Origin: Hofstenia miamia
Taxonomy: Eukaryota; Xenacoelomorpha; Acoela; Hofsteniidae
Assembly (NCBI GenBank): GCA_900660155.1
Contig: CABFPE010000430.1
Location: 290,589-354,588, forward strand
Direction of reading: 5' to 3'
DNA: 64,000 bases
The notes beneath the pieces are model-generated. The model was not told where the DNA came from and made no database searches. It worked only from the letters and a program-made list of their open reading frames with translations. This document shows positions 12,067 to 24,415 of the stretch, in pieces. How positions within the stretch are numbered: position 1 is the stretch's first letter; each line of letters opens with the position of its first letter. The translations under genes and the position numbers were made by a program.

Positions 12067-12520
12067 CCATCGACCAAAAGTTTATAGATGACGTTGGTGA
12101 ACTGTCCCAAAGAAAGAGACACTATGGCGATACAATCCATACAAAAAATCTAATGGCTAAATTAGCAAACAATGCAAAGCAACGGGCAACGTTATTACTT
12201 GCGCACGACAATTAGTGAAAACTATTAATGGGTCTGCTACGCTCAAGCAGAAATGGTCGCAAGCATGCCAACTTTCATTAGTACAAGACGTTCAAACACG
12301 CTTTAATTCTGATCCCAAAGTAGCATCAGCGATGACAAAGTTTATTGACGACCACGACATTGCTACAGTCTTAATTCCTTATTCTTTTATTTGGGGACAC
12401 TTGGACGCATTTGATGAACTATTCAGCCAATTCCCATTGTTCGTGGTAATGTTGCTGAAACATTTGCAGAAAGAATCTGCTTTATCATCCGTGGAGTTTG
12501 AGCGATTTGGTATTTGCAAT

Positions 12521-13025
12521 TGCTTACTTTTTTGAACTCTCAGTATCATATCATTTTCAGACATAATCTTTGGAGTAATATGATGCCGGAATCCAAGTCT
12601 ACCCTCGCTGTAGAATTCAAAGCTTGGATATCATATTCACGCGAAGAAGTCTTCAAATCAAATACTCTATTGATAGAAGAGGCTCCAGTGCCGTCAAATT
12701 CTGCTTTCGACCATTGATGAATGGTCTTCATTTTTATCTTCTGCAAATGATACCTGGAACCCACCCATCATGNTGCTTACTTTTTTGAATTCTCGGTATC
12801 ATATCATTTTCAGACATAATCTTTGGAGTAATATGAAGCCGGAATCGAAGTCTACCCTTGTTGTAGAATTCAAAGCTTGGATGTCATGTTCACGCGAAGA
12901 AGTCTTCAAATCAAATACTCTATTGATAGAAGACGCTCCATTGCCGTCGAATTCTGCTTTAGACAATTGATGAATGGTCTTCATTTTTATCTTCTGCAAA
13001 TGATACCTGGAACCCACCCATCATG
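12521..13025 (+). repeat. 252-bp near-duplicate flanking a single N
   Basis: Copies 12521-12772 and 12774-13025 are similar with scattered differences and are joined by N at 12773. This may be an unmerged allelic overlap rather than a true tandem repeat. Confidence 0.9.
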
Positions 13026-13202
13026 GATTCGCAAAACAGTGACAATGGTGACGAACAAAATGATTACTTCGAGAATGTCAAGAAACAATTCGATGAATTT
13101 AACTTGCAGGCACGTTTACCTGCCCGACCAGTTATTAGTATGGAAAATTTCAAAACTCATTCGACAAATCTGTATCAGTATTGGTTAGGCAAGCAGCTAG
13201 TA

Positions 13203-14152
13203 TAATAATAATCAATGACTTTATTTAGCCGCTGAAAGCATGCACAACAAAAAAATAAAAACAAGTCAAGTTTTACGGCAGCAAGGACAGTCACACGATG
13301 AAATAGGAGCAAATGGAAGAGTAGGCGAAGTTGGAGAAGGGCTCAGCAAAGAGGAAAGCCATCAAAGATTTCTTAAAGCTCGGTGGCGGGGAAAAGAAAT
13401 CAATCACTGTTGGAGGGTTGCGAGTCAAGATGTAATTAGCAGCAGTACAAGCACGATTGAAAAACGAGTGAAGGGTGCGATGTTTCTTTGTACGACGAAT
13501 GAAGAAGGTGACAACATCATCAGAGCGAGTGCAGAAGGAATTAGAGAACTGAATGAAATCAAAAGGATCAAGATCCAATTTGCGAGTCAGTAGTCGATTG
13601 AACAGAAGGAGATCACAGGCATGGAAGTAGTGACAGCGGGAGAGTGGAGAATTTCAGCAGAGCGTCTTTATAGTCCAAAGAGGAAATCCATTTGAAAGCG
13701 CGTTTCTGGAAACGTTCCATGGAGTGGAACAAAGCACGAGAAGGCCACCAACAAGGAGACGCGTAGAGAAGAATGGCGCGAGGAATGGACTTGAACAAAG
13801 AGAGTTTCACAGCGGACGAGGTATTAAAAGGAACATTACGGAAAAGGGCAAATAGCGAGGAATTAGCTTTGCGGAGACGCAAAGACACATGTCCAGTCCA
13901 ATTTAAGTTTGCAGCAAGTTGAACTCCAAGATGAGTGTGATGAGGCGCAAAGTTCACAGGTAGAGGCAAATCAGAAGGGGGAGCCACAGAAAAGGAAATA
14001 CCACATGTCTTGGTAGTGCTAAAATCGAGATGGTTGACAGAGGACCAAGTAGACAAGTGCTCAAGATCAGAAAAAATGTTCGACGCAAAAGACCAACCAA
14101 AATCAAAAATCGCAGTGTCATCGACATACAACAGGCAAGACGAGTTGTCATA
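13203..14152 (-). mobile_element. LINE family B, 5'-truncated copy 2
   Basis: This is the longest 5' extension of family B in the window. On the minus strand it begins with the RT catalytic motif (YVDDTAIFDFG, about 14131), then [26 protein letters not shown], the [20 protein letters not shown] segment and the [13 protein letters not shown] terminus, followed by an ATT tail at 13203-13212. The frame changes at about 13610, so it is not intact. The family is an APE-class non-LTR element by resemblance; its endonuclease is not present here. Confidence 0.88.
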
Positions 14153-15322
14153 TGAAATTGTAATAAATTTTCTATATATATATATATGTATATATATATA
14201 TTAATTGGTAAGTATAAAGAGGTAGTAATACTAATTCATTACAAATAAAAATTTGTGTCTTCAATTTTAATGTGATTTCTTTTAAATTTTCGACACAAGA
14301 CTTAACAAAAATTTTTTTTCAGGATTGACCTTATCTCTAAATCGAATATTTACTTCCGTAAATTTTTTAATGTTATTTTTTCATTTCCATTTGCTCGGAA
14401 ACGAAATAAAGCCTATATATATATATATATCATGCGTTCCTTTAAAATTCACAATCTAGTTCGGATGTTCTACTTTTTCTTCAATTTTATGACATTTTGC
14501 AAAAGTAAAACAATTTTAAACAAGCAAGAAGAACGTCAAATAAGGCCAGACGGTCATTAATTTAATCCTGAACATGATTAATTTGTCAACGTTATTTTAG
14601 GTGTTTCTTCACAATTTCACTTCTTGGAGGCACAAATTGACCCGTTTTAAACGGGTCAAAGAAATGGATGCGAGAATAAAACACGAATAAAATATGAAAT
14701 GCAATGCAAACTTGATTTTAAATTACAATAAAAAATGATATCAATTAGTTTCTTAGTATTTTTTCAACAAATGTCGGAAATTATTTATACATGGCCTAAG
14801 TAAAGTATTACTGACAGCTAAGCCCATCTATGCATGATATACAAAGAAATGCTTTTCGCACAAAATCCTGCACGAAACAACTTGTTGCTTTCTCTAAAAA
14901 TAACGTACTTGTCTTCGAAAATAAACAAGCTTGGACTAGTCAAAACAACACTCCCCAGTTACAGAGCAAAATTAGTAAACATACTAAAACTACTCTATTA
15001 TATAACATAATTAGCTTCTTCGTATCGCATTAATTACAGTGGTCATCATGGACTTGAGGAGTATGTGTGCTGCTGTATTCGAGTACCTAAAAAAATTCTA
15101 AAAAATTAATAGTTGCGATGAAGAAAGGAAAGAAGACCATCGGAGAGTTAAAGTTTGGATTGGAATATGGGAGAAGAGATAACCAATAAAGCAAGGAGAG
15201 AACACTGATAGAATGGTAAACCCATTTAATAACAATTTAATGTATAAAATTGAATATTCATAGTTTATATCTATAATTAGTAGAATAGTTGTACTTTTCG
15301 AAATTTTTGGATTTCGAAAATA
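14153..15322. other. AT-rich DNA with short TA repeats
   Basis: TA runs lie at about 14175-14201 and 14416-14430. A stretch at 15117-15190 looks faintly coding but I do not recognise it. No gene is supported. Confidence 0.45.
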
Positions 15323-15975
15323 TTGACCAGAACCATTTCCATTCGAGATCTTTGTGTCCCCATTGACAGGTCTCTATCATTAACACTTCAAATTCAGATG
15401 ATATCAAGAGGCTGTTCATCAGCACTTCGTAACTTATGGGTTATTCGTAAATGGATTAGATTCTTTACGGCAAGATGTCTGGCGCATGCCTGTTATATCC
15501 AAATTGGATTATTATAACTCGCTCCTCATTAATGGCAGTTCTCATCATATTTCTCTTCTCCAGAAAATTGTTGTGTTTAACCGTCCTGGACGCTGTTCTA
15601 CCACCATGATTACTACACTTGCACTGTATAAAGAATTAGGCACAATACAAAGTACTAACAATAATACATTGGGCGATTTATTCTGAATCATATCCTACTT
15701 ATATGAAGGAACTAATTCAGCAATAAGCCGTACTCCCAACACTTCTCTGACACTCGGCTGAAGCCGAATCACACCGCCTGTCATACAATTTTTGGAAATG
15801 AGTTCTCACACGTTGCCTCGAGTTTGTGTAACTCCCTTCCTGCCTATCTTTGATCAGTGTGTTCACACGAATGCCTTATGAAGAAATTAAAAACAAAGCT
15901 CTTCGAGACCTGAACACGTGTTTTTGTCAGCGCCATTTAGAGCGGCACTTCAGCAAAAAAAATATATATATATAA
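15323..15975 (+). pseudogene. Decayed L2/CR1-like LINE, RT C-terminal end
   Basis: The segment encodes pieces of the RT thumb region found in L2/CR1-like LINEs: LCVPIDRSLSL, SALRNLWVIRKWIRFFTARC, then (other frame) VISKLDYYNSLLING and a terminal segment resembling FGNEFSHVASSLCNSLPAYL. Frames shift and stops occur, so it is dead. It ends near a TA-rich tail at 15960-15974. It is clearly diverged from the other LINE families in the window and so is an older insertion. Confidence 0.72.
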
Positions 15976-18821
15976 CAAAGTTGAATAAGCAGTAATTAAA
16001 AGAACTAATTGTAACCAAAAAAGTTTAAGCATTAACACACTGCGATAATTCAACTACACTTCAGTTATTCAGAATGCTAATACCTATGGTAATATAGTTC
16101 AAACATTAATACAGCAAAAGGAACTCGTTGTTTGCTTGAGGGAAACAGAAATATTTTGTTTGCGTAATCCAGTATTCCACATCTCAAACTAATGCTAAAA
16201 TGCTGCAAATTGCATTTGCCCTTTCATCTACATTATCAATAAATCAGTGTATAGAAAAAAATTATTATTAATTTACAATCTACTTAATGATGAAGATTAC
16301 AATGGCAACTGATTATAATTTGACTTCATTGATAAACTATTGCACGCATTCCATATTGACGTATATTAATAATTTCGAATTTCTTTAATGAAATTTAGAA
16401 TAAAGTTGATTTCAAAAAATATTTATTGAAATCAAAATGAAGGTGTCAAAGCTTTGAAGTAAGCTCAATAGCAAGCAAACCTTCAACAACATTATTTGTT
16501 AGAATAAGACTGCTATTGTAGTGTCAGCCTTAAATTCATTCTAAGTCATCATTGGCAATTCTTTGAACATTAATGAGTTCAGTATTCTTAAATTTAAATT
16601 ATTGCTTAATGTCAAGAATTGACAAATAATTGTCATCAAATTTTTTTCACATTGATTTGTTAAATTTTGTTTTATTATTTCAGATGATCAATTGTGAACA
16701 ATGACCAATACATAAACTGAAATGTTAAAGTCACATTTGAGCTTAACCCAAAATGTAGAAATCTTAAGTCTAAAACCTAGTGTGATGGTATAAATTGCAA
16801 TTGTGAAATTTGATGTATTGTAAGAGATAAAGTGATTACTAGTTTATGTCACAGAAGTGTGAAAATATAATTAAATTATCCAGGTGAATTTCTTGGCAAA
16901 GATGAAGTACCTATGTTACAACCCTGAAAAAAATTTTTGCAAATACTTAGGAGAGAAAAGTTGGTGATTTCACACTGGATTTCAGATTACTACAGTTTAA
17001 TTATTTTTAGCTTTAAAATTACCTTCGTTTTTTAGTCTTACTTTTAGACTCAGGGAATAATAAATAGCTTTTATTACAGTTTGCATTACACAAAACTTAT
17101 CTGCTATATTGTATGCATATATTTTACTTAGCTAGCCAAGTGTGTTTGTGAATTTATTAACCTTTACTGCAATCAATTTCGTAATAATTATCATATTTTG
17201 GTAATTTTTAAGCTACACAAATGCAAGCTTAAGCATTGTATATGTTTTGGATATTGAATTATGACTTATTCTTGAAGCCTCAAGTTGACATTGACAGCTA
17301 TGTGAAACTTAATAGTAAAACAATAACCTTACTTTACGTCACTACAGTCATACTTAATTTTAAATTGGTTCATAAACAGAAGATAAGAGAGCTACTAACT
17401 TTCTCAACATTAATAGAGGGAGCTGTGATTTAAAGAAGTATAAAAAAATATTGAAATGTAAAGAGGAAATTTTTATTGGACTTCTATTTAATAACATTTT
17501 TCTTTGTTTTTCAACTGAGTATGGAAAATAGGATAATTGCCATTACAATAAAATATAGAGTTTAGCATTTTAGTATTAATCATTTAACTATTTATTAAAT
17601 CAACTTTAATTGGGATCTGAGAAAGCCTCGGGAAAAATTAGTAGTTCATTTAATTAGGTTTTTGTGAATGCATGGAAAGTTTTGAATAGCACTGTAACTT
17701 ACACAAATTACTCTAACCAAATAGGGTGAGTTGCCAATGTAAGCTTTCATTTGTGTAATATAACTCTAAGTAAAATATGATAAGTATAATGTAATTAATT
17801 ATAGCAAATGCAAATATATTCACAAACCTAAATTCAAATAAATATATAAAATCAATAATTAATTTTGCAGGATATACACATATTATATTACAGATAAATT
17901 TTGCAAACAATAATAAGAGCAATTGAATATTTCCTGAGTTTTTCTAATCAAGTTTTGCAAGTTCATTCAAGTTTGATTTTATACATCAGATTTTGACAAT
18001 TAGATTTTTTACTAAATTAATCGTACGATGAACTCGATTCGAGCAAAATCTATGATGTTAAATAGTTAACAAATGCAATTTTACGTTTTGATTTATTCTA
18101 GATTACGTTTAGATCCCTCTTGAATTATTATAAAATGGCAGAGTTCCCTTTTATCAGAGTATTGAAATAGGTTTATTTATTTGTTTCTTTAAGTTGTATG
18201 CAAAATGAAACTAATAATTACAAGACAAAGGAGAAAACGAATGTAAAACACACAGACATTGTTACAATATGTCGTCAGGTTTTTCAGTTTACAGCATAAC
18301 AAATTTGCAGTACTCATTTTTGCTCTTAAAGCAATTGATATTTCGAGTTTGTTAATTATAGATTTTTCTCAATACATTTGTAATGCTAACCCTATTAATT
18401 TGGCATTCTTTACTAATTTGAATTAATAAATTAATTAATTTATATTAAGTCACTTACTTGCAAAAGGCAGTTTGCTTTTTCTGACCATGTGGTTTCTTTC
18501 TGAACTTGTATTGAAATATCTCCCTGATAATGAGGAAGTTTACCTGTTTTTGCAAAATCTAATTCGTTTCAATGCATTCAACTATTCACCTGCTGCAACT
18601 TTATTTGATTGCTTACTGAAGTTGTTAAAATTTATCACACTGTCAATCTTATTGACTTGTATTGCATTTTCTGACGCCATCACTCGATCACTCGCAAGTT
18701 TATCAGCAGGTCTTCTCATGTATTCATATGAATTTGATGGCTACAAATGATAATCGACTTGTGCAAAATGAAGCAGAAGGATGGATTGTCAATGTTCTGA
18801 TGAATATCACAAATTTGGAAT
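15976..18821. other. AT-rich intergenic DNA, no gene seen
   Basis: No ORF has recognisable homology and I found no repeat with clear ends in this 2.8 kb. Confidence 0.5.
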
Positions 18822-19345
18822 TAGGTCCAATTTGTGAATGAGCAAACAATTGAATAGGAGGAGATAACAGGCCTGAAAGTAGAATGATAGCAGGAGAGTG
18901 TAGAATTTGAGAAGAGCGTATTTGTATGGCAAGAGAGGGATCCATTTAAAAGCACGCTTCTGGAACCGTTCCATGGAGTGGAACAAGGCACGAGAGGCTG
19001 TCGCTGTACCTCTATATGTGCGATTTTATTGTTTCTCAAATAGGACATCCACTCGCTCTGATGATGTGGCCACGTTCTCTATTCGACGTCTCCAGAACAT
19101 CACACACTTCACTCGTTTTTATATCTTGCTTGTGCTGTTGCTAATTTCAACTTGACTATCAAGCTTCCGAGCTTCAAGAAAACTTTAATGTATTCTTCGC
19201 AGGTCCCTTCTCCCACTTTGCCTTCTCTTCCATAGGCTCCTACTTCCTCTCATGTGACTGTTTTTGTTGCTGTAAAACTTGACTGTATTTTTATTTTTGT
19301 AGTGTTCGTCTTCAGCAGCTAACATTGTTCTTCATTATTCTTATA
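18822..19345. mobile_element. LINE family B copy 3 with inverted 5' segment
   Basis: The left part (18822-18999) matches family B on the minus strand (the [14 protein letters not shown] region). The right part (about 19046-19345) matches the immediately downstream family B sequence on the plus strand (TRSDDV.TFSIRR to the GCAGCTAACATTGTTCTTCA tail). A 42-bp filler joins them, and about 45 bp of element is missing between the two segments. This order and polarity is what twin priming gives in LINE insertion. The copy is diverged and 5' truncated. Confidence 0.75.
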
Positions 19346-19391
19346 ATACGCAATAATGCTGCTTGTATATTTTTTAATTTTAGTTGAGACG

Positions 19392-19500
19392 TCGACTTCT
19401 GTGATTCGTTGCCGGAAAACTTGACTTTATTTCTATTTTTGTAGTGGTTGACTTCAGCGGCTAATAAAAAGTCCTTCATTATTATTTATTATTATATTAT
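19392..19500 (+). mobile_element. LINE family B, 3'-end-only copy
   Basis: This is about 110 bp matching only the very 3' end (TTGCCGGAAAACTTGACTTT, then GGCTAATAAAAAGTCCTTC) followed by an ATT tail. It lies just downstream of copy 3. Confidence 0.75.
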
Positions 19501-20549
19501 TGTTCATTATTTATTTGTATAATTTAATTTATTAGAATTACATTTAATCTTATTTGAATTATTGGAATAATTTTTTTATTATACCTGACAACGTTTCTGT
19601 TTACGGCAGAATTTTTTAAAAAACCTGGGGATGCAACCTATAGATATCTTAGAGAGACATTTATTTTTCTGTCTTTAAAATCAATTAACCATAGCTTTTT
19701 TTCATGCATCCAAACTCTCTTGACATCATCCAATTTTTCGGAAGCACCTTGAAAGTCATAACGTTATTAAAGAACACTTTTTTCTCTGAACAGGACAACG
19801 ACCATTCTTAGCAGGATTTTCATCGGTATTCCTGAAATTCTCACATTGTCTCTCCTTCCATATTGTTCAATTCTAAACCAAAATATATATTGTGCATACT
19901 TATCTATTTTGTATTCCTTAATGGTTTCAGTTCTTCAAGCGAAGCGATCATTACTGCTCAACAAAAACCACAGGAATTCCCTGTCCAAGTTTAGGAATTC
20001 GAGCAGGCTATCAAATTTTAACCAAACAGGGGAACATCCTAATTCATAAATGTTATCGTATCAATTTCAATTATTGTGATTAACTGTCTTAGATACTTTT
20101 TTGGCAGTCCGTAACCAGCACTCTCAGTCCACGACCCATAATTTTTAGAATATTGCTCAAAATTAAATTTATTAGTTAATGATAAATGCATTTGTATGTT
20201 AAAATTTCTTGTGTTTCTTGCTGAGTTTAATTTTAAAGTGGTTCACAAACATTCACCATCATTTATCCGTTAAAGCATTTTTTAATGTCACCTCATTTCA
20301 AAGAAAACTAATTTTAAAAATACTAAAAAGTAATAAATCAAACTCTAGTTCATTTGATGAAATGTGCCAGTTTCTGCAAATACAGTTGTGAAATCTAATT
20401 GCTGCAATTATGTGTCACCCATCAAGGAATGAATTTAAACATTCATTCAGTCACTCATGCGCATTTTGTTTGCAATGTAGAAAGATCAATATTCTCATTC
20501 GCGAATTGTTTGGTTTCAACGTAAAGTGCTAACGATTATATGCGAAAAA
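19501..20549. other. AT-rich DNA, no gene seen
   Basis: Short open frames here show no motif that I recognise. Parts may belong to the decayed hAT that follows. Confidence 0.4.
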
Positions 20550-21660
20550 CTTTTTGAAATATCTACTGCTAATAAAACTGTGGCATGCAAGGTGTGCAAA
20601 ATTCTCTATATACATACATATATATATATAGCGTATAAATGTTGAACAAATGTATTACAAATGATAGAAACAGAACTGGATATTCCACTTTAAAACGGCA
20701 TGCCTAGTCTAATAATAACGACCATAGTATACAAAGCAGTTATTTAGTACCTATTAAGCATATTGAAAAGCCGACAAATCAAAAGATAGCATTCACTATG
20801 TCCTGTTCCCAAAATGCCTCTATCAATTGGTTGGACGTGAAACATGTGCAATTTCCATATCTTCGAAAACTATTTTCTCGGAAATTCTTACACCTTGATT
20901 ATTGCCAGAAGAAATTATTGAAAAAATTAAAAGACAGTATCGCTACTCTTGATGAATGGAGGAACACTGTAACGTGCCAGAAACACTTCAACATGTATAT
21001 AAGTTCAGTTCATTCAACAAACCCTGTTTTTTTTGTCGGGCATTTGTCCGTGTGTTTAATTATGTTGCAGTCTTAGAGTTTCTCCAATTGGTGTTTGACG
21101 AATTAAACCCCTTAATTGCATCACTGTTGCAATGTTTGCTGGCAATACTCGATCAATTCAAAACGCGATTACCGATGCTCTAAATGTTGCTAGCTTGCAA
21201 TGTGCTTGATAAACTTGTAATTTGAAAAAAAATTGCTATCTGACAAACGAGTCATACAAAAGCCTATCAATTTACTAGACCCAATGTCAAAGCCCTGCAT
21301 TTTCTCAACAAAATGATTCAAACTATTGATGGTTACAAAGCTCTACCGCGAGATATTTAAAGGGATTGAAAATGAAAAGGTCAAGCAGTGCTTAAAAACA
21401 TTAAACAAAGTGCGACAACATTGTTTTACGTATTGAAAAATTCTCTAAAAACGATGGAGAATCAAAAATTAGTGATTTTGAATCGATATAGTCTTTGTAC
21501 TCTCTTTTATTGAACAATTCGAAAAGATAGAGTCTACAGGACTCAACTTCTATTCCAATAAGTATTTCATTTACAAATTTCGCGCGGCTTTAGAAATATT
21601 CAGTAACATAATGCAATACATTTCAATTTCCAGGTATGTTTGAACGTTTCTCTCGTTGAA
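20550..21660 (+). pseudogene. Probable decayed hAT transposase with BED-finger remnant
   Basis: A CKVC (about 20590) followed after an insertion by TGYSTLKRHAC (about 20680) resembles a BED zinc finger. Downstream are coding-like pieces in several frames (SCSQNASINWLDVKHVQ at 20801, CNVPETLQHVYKFSS at 20968). Many stops and frame changes break it. No terminal repeats were identified. The hAT assignment rests mainly on the finger and is tentative. Confidence 0.45.
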
Positions 21661-22019
21661 TTATTGCGGTTTAGGCGCTAAAACCAGCCAAATGGTAAAT
21701 AATCATGAAATTGAATATTCTATTGAAATTGCACCGTTTGAATGTGATTGAAAATGTTTGTAATTTTGTAATATATATTGCAATTTAATAAAAATTGCTT
21801 TTGTTCGAATTTTTCCCCGGCCATAGCACTAGCCAGTGACCCGTTAATTTAGTAAATTGGCCGTATGAAATCAGGTCATTAATATAAATTAACTGCAATA
21901 GTAAAACTGATGAATTCCATTGTCGTTTATTTATCTGTTAAATCAACATCATTATAACAATTTACAATGCTACTCCTCTATCAAAACTTAGGCAGTGAAA
22001 TTGTTTCAATTTATGCTAT

Positions 22020-22819
22020 CTGCATTAAGAGAATTAGAAACTATTGTACAAAATTTAGACGTTAATAAATCTTCAGGTTCCACTCATTTACCTTACTTTA
22101 TTATTAAGAAATATTTTTATATATTTGGCAAACATCTATCATTTGCATTTTATCAATGTATAGTTGAAAACTAATTTCCGGAGATAATGTAAAAGTCAAA
22201 TGTAACACCTTTGTATAAGAATGGAGATTCCTTCATTGCTAAAAATTATAGGTCAATCCCAATAACGCACCCTTTTAGTAAGCTATTCGAAAAATTATTG
22301 CACATTCAAATCAACCAATACCTATCATCTGAGTATATCTTATCATCTAAACAATATGGTTTCCGCGCTATGTATAGTACAAGTGATGCAATTACTTCAA
22401 TTACTGAAAAAATATCCTCAAAAGATCTCAAAATAAATCCAGGTACATAGCCCTTTTAGACTTAAGCAAAGCTTTTAATTTAATGAATTTTGAAATTTTG
22501 GCGATTAAACTTAAAAATTACGGATTTCAGCGAAATTCAATTAAGTTACTTATGAGTTTTTTAGAAAATAGAAAACAGTGTGTTTTTAATGAATAATGTG
22601 GAATCTGACTATATTACAACCGATCGAGGAATGTCTCAAGACACAGTACTAGGGCCAAATGCAATAAATGTAAATGACATAATTAAGCATGTAAATCATA
22701 GTGAAATATATCAATTTGCTAATGATACTTCATAAATACAGATAATGATGCATATAAGTGATATTGAAAACATTTATAGGTATTTCTCATTCAATCAATT
22801 AAAAATTAATATTGAAAAA
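22020..22819 (+). pseudogene. Decayed CR1-like LINE (family A), RT domain
   Basis: The segment encodes RT pieces: VNKSSGSTHLPYFIIKKYF, VTPLYKNGDSFIAKNYRSIP (22206), FSKLFEKLLHIQINQYL, QYGFRAMYSTSDAI, then in other frames a degraded GMSQDTVLGP and FANDTS. It resembles families D and E of this window. Several stops and frameshifts make it inactive. Copy 4 of family B truncates it at about 22820. Confidence 0.82.
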
Positions 22820-23497
22820 ACGCAAAGCTAATTCCTCGCTATTTGCCCTGTTCCGTAATGTTCCTTTTAATACCTCGTCCGCTGTGAAGCTCTCTTTGTT
22901 CAAGTCCATTCCTCGCGCCATTCTTCTCTACGCGTCTCCTTGTTGGTGGCCTTCTCGTGCTTTGTTCCACTCCATGGAACGTTTCCAGAAACGCGTTTTC
23001 AAATGGATTTCCTCTTTGGACTATAAAGACGCTCTGCTGAAATTCTCCACTCTCCCGCTGTCACTCTACTTCCATGCCTGTGATCTCCTTCTGTTCAATC
23101 GACTACTGACTCGCAAATTGGATCTTGATCCTTTTGATTTCATTAAGTTCTCCAATTCCTGCTGCACTCGCTCTGATGATGTTGTCACCTTCTCCATTCG
23201 TCGTACAAAGAAACATCGCACCCTTCACTCGTTTTTCAATCGTGCTTGTACTGCTGCTAATTACATCTTGACTCGCAACCCTCCAACAGCGATTGATTTC
23301 TTTTCCCCGCCACCGAGCTTCAAGAAATCTTTGATGGCTTTCCTCTTTGCTGAGCCCTTCTCCGACTTCGCCTACTCTTCCATTTGCTCCTATTTCATCT
23401 CCTGTGACTGTCCTCGCTGCCGTAAAACTTGACTTGTTTTTATTTTTTGTTGTGTATGCCTTCAGCGGCTAAATAAAGTCATTGATTATTATTATTA
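22820..23497 (+). mobile_element. LINE family B, copy 4 (young, 5' truncated)
   Basis: The copy carries an open frame of about 200 codons (22812-23432, fused at its 5' end to a few host codons): [76 protein letters not shown] and a terminal CDCPRCRKT, then the GGCTAAATAAAGTCATTGAT 3' end and an ATT tail. It is almost identical to copy 5, so both are recent. The junction with family A falls at a shared CGCAAA. Confidence 0.92.
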
Positions 23498-23514
23498 TAT
23501 TCTCTCTGGGGGCT

Positions 23515-24415
23515 CTTGCAGGATGGGAAACTAAAGCGACATTCCAGTGCCTTGAAGCCATTGCTCACCGAGAAAAACAAAATGGAGTGACTAGATTTTT
23601 GCTTATCCTTTCTCCAAAATGATAGTTTCTTCGATGACATGTACTCTTATGTGGATATTGACGAAAAATGGTTTTACATTACAAATGTAAACCAGAAGTA
23701 CTATCTGCTTCTGGACAAAGAGCCTCTTGATCGATTTTGCAACAGTAAGCGGTTTATAACAAAGGTGATGTTCATGGCAGCTGTTGCGCGACCAATGTAT
23801 GATCCTAACAAGAACGAACTTTGATGGGAAGATCGGCATATGGCCGTTTGTGTACAAAGAACCTGCTCTGCGCAATAGCAAAAACCGTGTAAAAGTAATG
23901 GTAATCATGAAGAACATCCAGTCTATCAACAAAGAACAAACAAGAAAAATGATTATAGACAAAGTTATTCCAGCTATAAAGAAGAAATGGCCAGCAGGTT
24001 CAAGAAGAGGGAAATCATTGTTCAACAAGGCAACGCGAAGCCCCATTGTATCATTAATGATGCGTTGATTGTTTCGGAGTGTCGAAAGGATGGATGGGAT
24101 ATACAGTTTCGTTTTCAACCTCCAAACAGTTCAGACTTGAACGTGTTGGAACTTGGATACTTCAATTCTATCCAAGCTTTACAGCGCCAAAATGCTCCAA
24201 AGACAATTGACGATTTAATTCGATGTCTTTCAGTCATTGCAATTGGCAATGGAGCAAATACTTGATTGTGGTGGAGGAAACAAGTACAAACTCCCGCATA
24301 TATTGAAGATGAAATTACGACGTGAAGGCAGATTGCTGGAAAAAATTAGATGCAACGAAACGATTATCGAATTTGAAAAAGCCATAGTCATAGGGAAAGA
24401 AGCTCAAATATAGCG
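23515..24415 (+). pseudogene. DD39D mariner-like transposase relic (plant-type)
   Basis: The frame pieces resemble plant mariner-like transposases as I remember them: VDIDEKWFYITN (first catalytic Asp), KVMFMAAVARP, FDGKIGIWPFVYKEPA, then IVQQGNAKPH where QQDNAR.H is expected, and PPNSSDLNVLELGYF where ..LNVLDLGFF is expected. The second catalytic Asp is therefore Gly and the third is Glu. Their spacing is 39 residues, the DD39D class. At least two frame changes break it (near 23810 and 24000). A C-terminal piece (CGGGNKYKLPH) follows. No terminal inverted repeats were found. It is inactive. Confidence 0.8.

Larger units (their letters stand above)
11100..13203 (+). pseudogene. Decayed hAT (BED/ZBED-like) transposase
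   Basis: Broken frames carry hAT landmarks in order: VTIDCWPI at about 11650, IFTDNAANMLKAS at about 11820, LSLVQDVQTRFNS at about 12270, and a C-terminal segment at 13023-13200. Several frame changes and stops separate the pieces, so it cannot encode an active enzyme. It also contains an in-frame 165-bp tandem duplication (11737-12066) and a 252-bp near-duplicate joined by an N at 12773. Another single N lies at 11211. Its 3' end abuts the ATT tail of a LINE at 13203. No terminal repeats were found. Confidence 0.75.

Noticed and set aside
13240-13593. 117-codon plus-strand ORF
   Set aside because: It is the antisense of LINE family B copy 2.
15117-15190. Possible Harbinger transposase fragment (KKGKKTIGELKFGLEYGRR)
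   Set aside because: It is too short, and no second motif or terminal repeats are present.
22420-22450. INPG in LINE A as a third 2A motif
   Set aside because: The motif reads KINPGT, lies in the middle of the RT domain and lacks the final Pro; it is chance.
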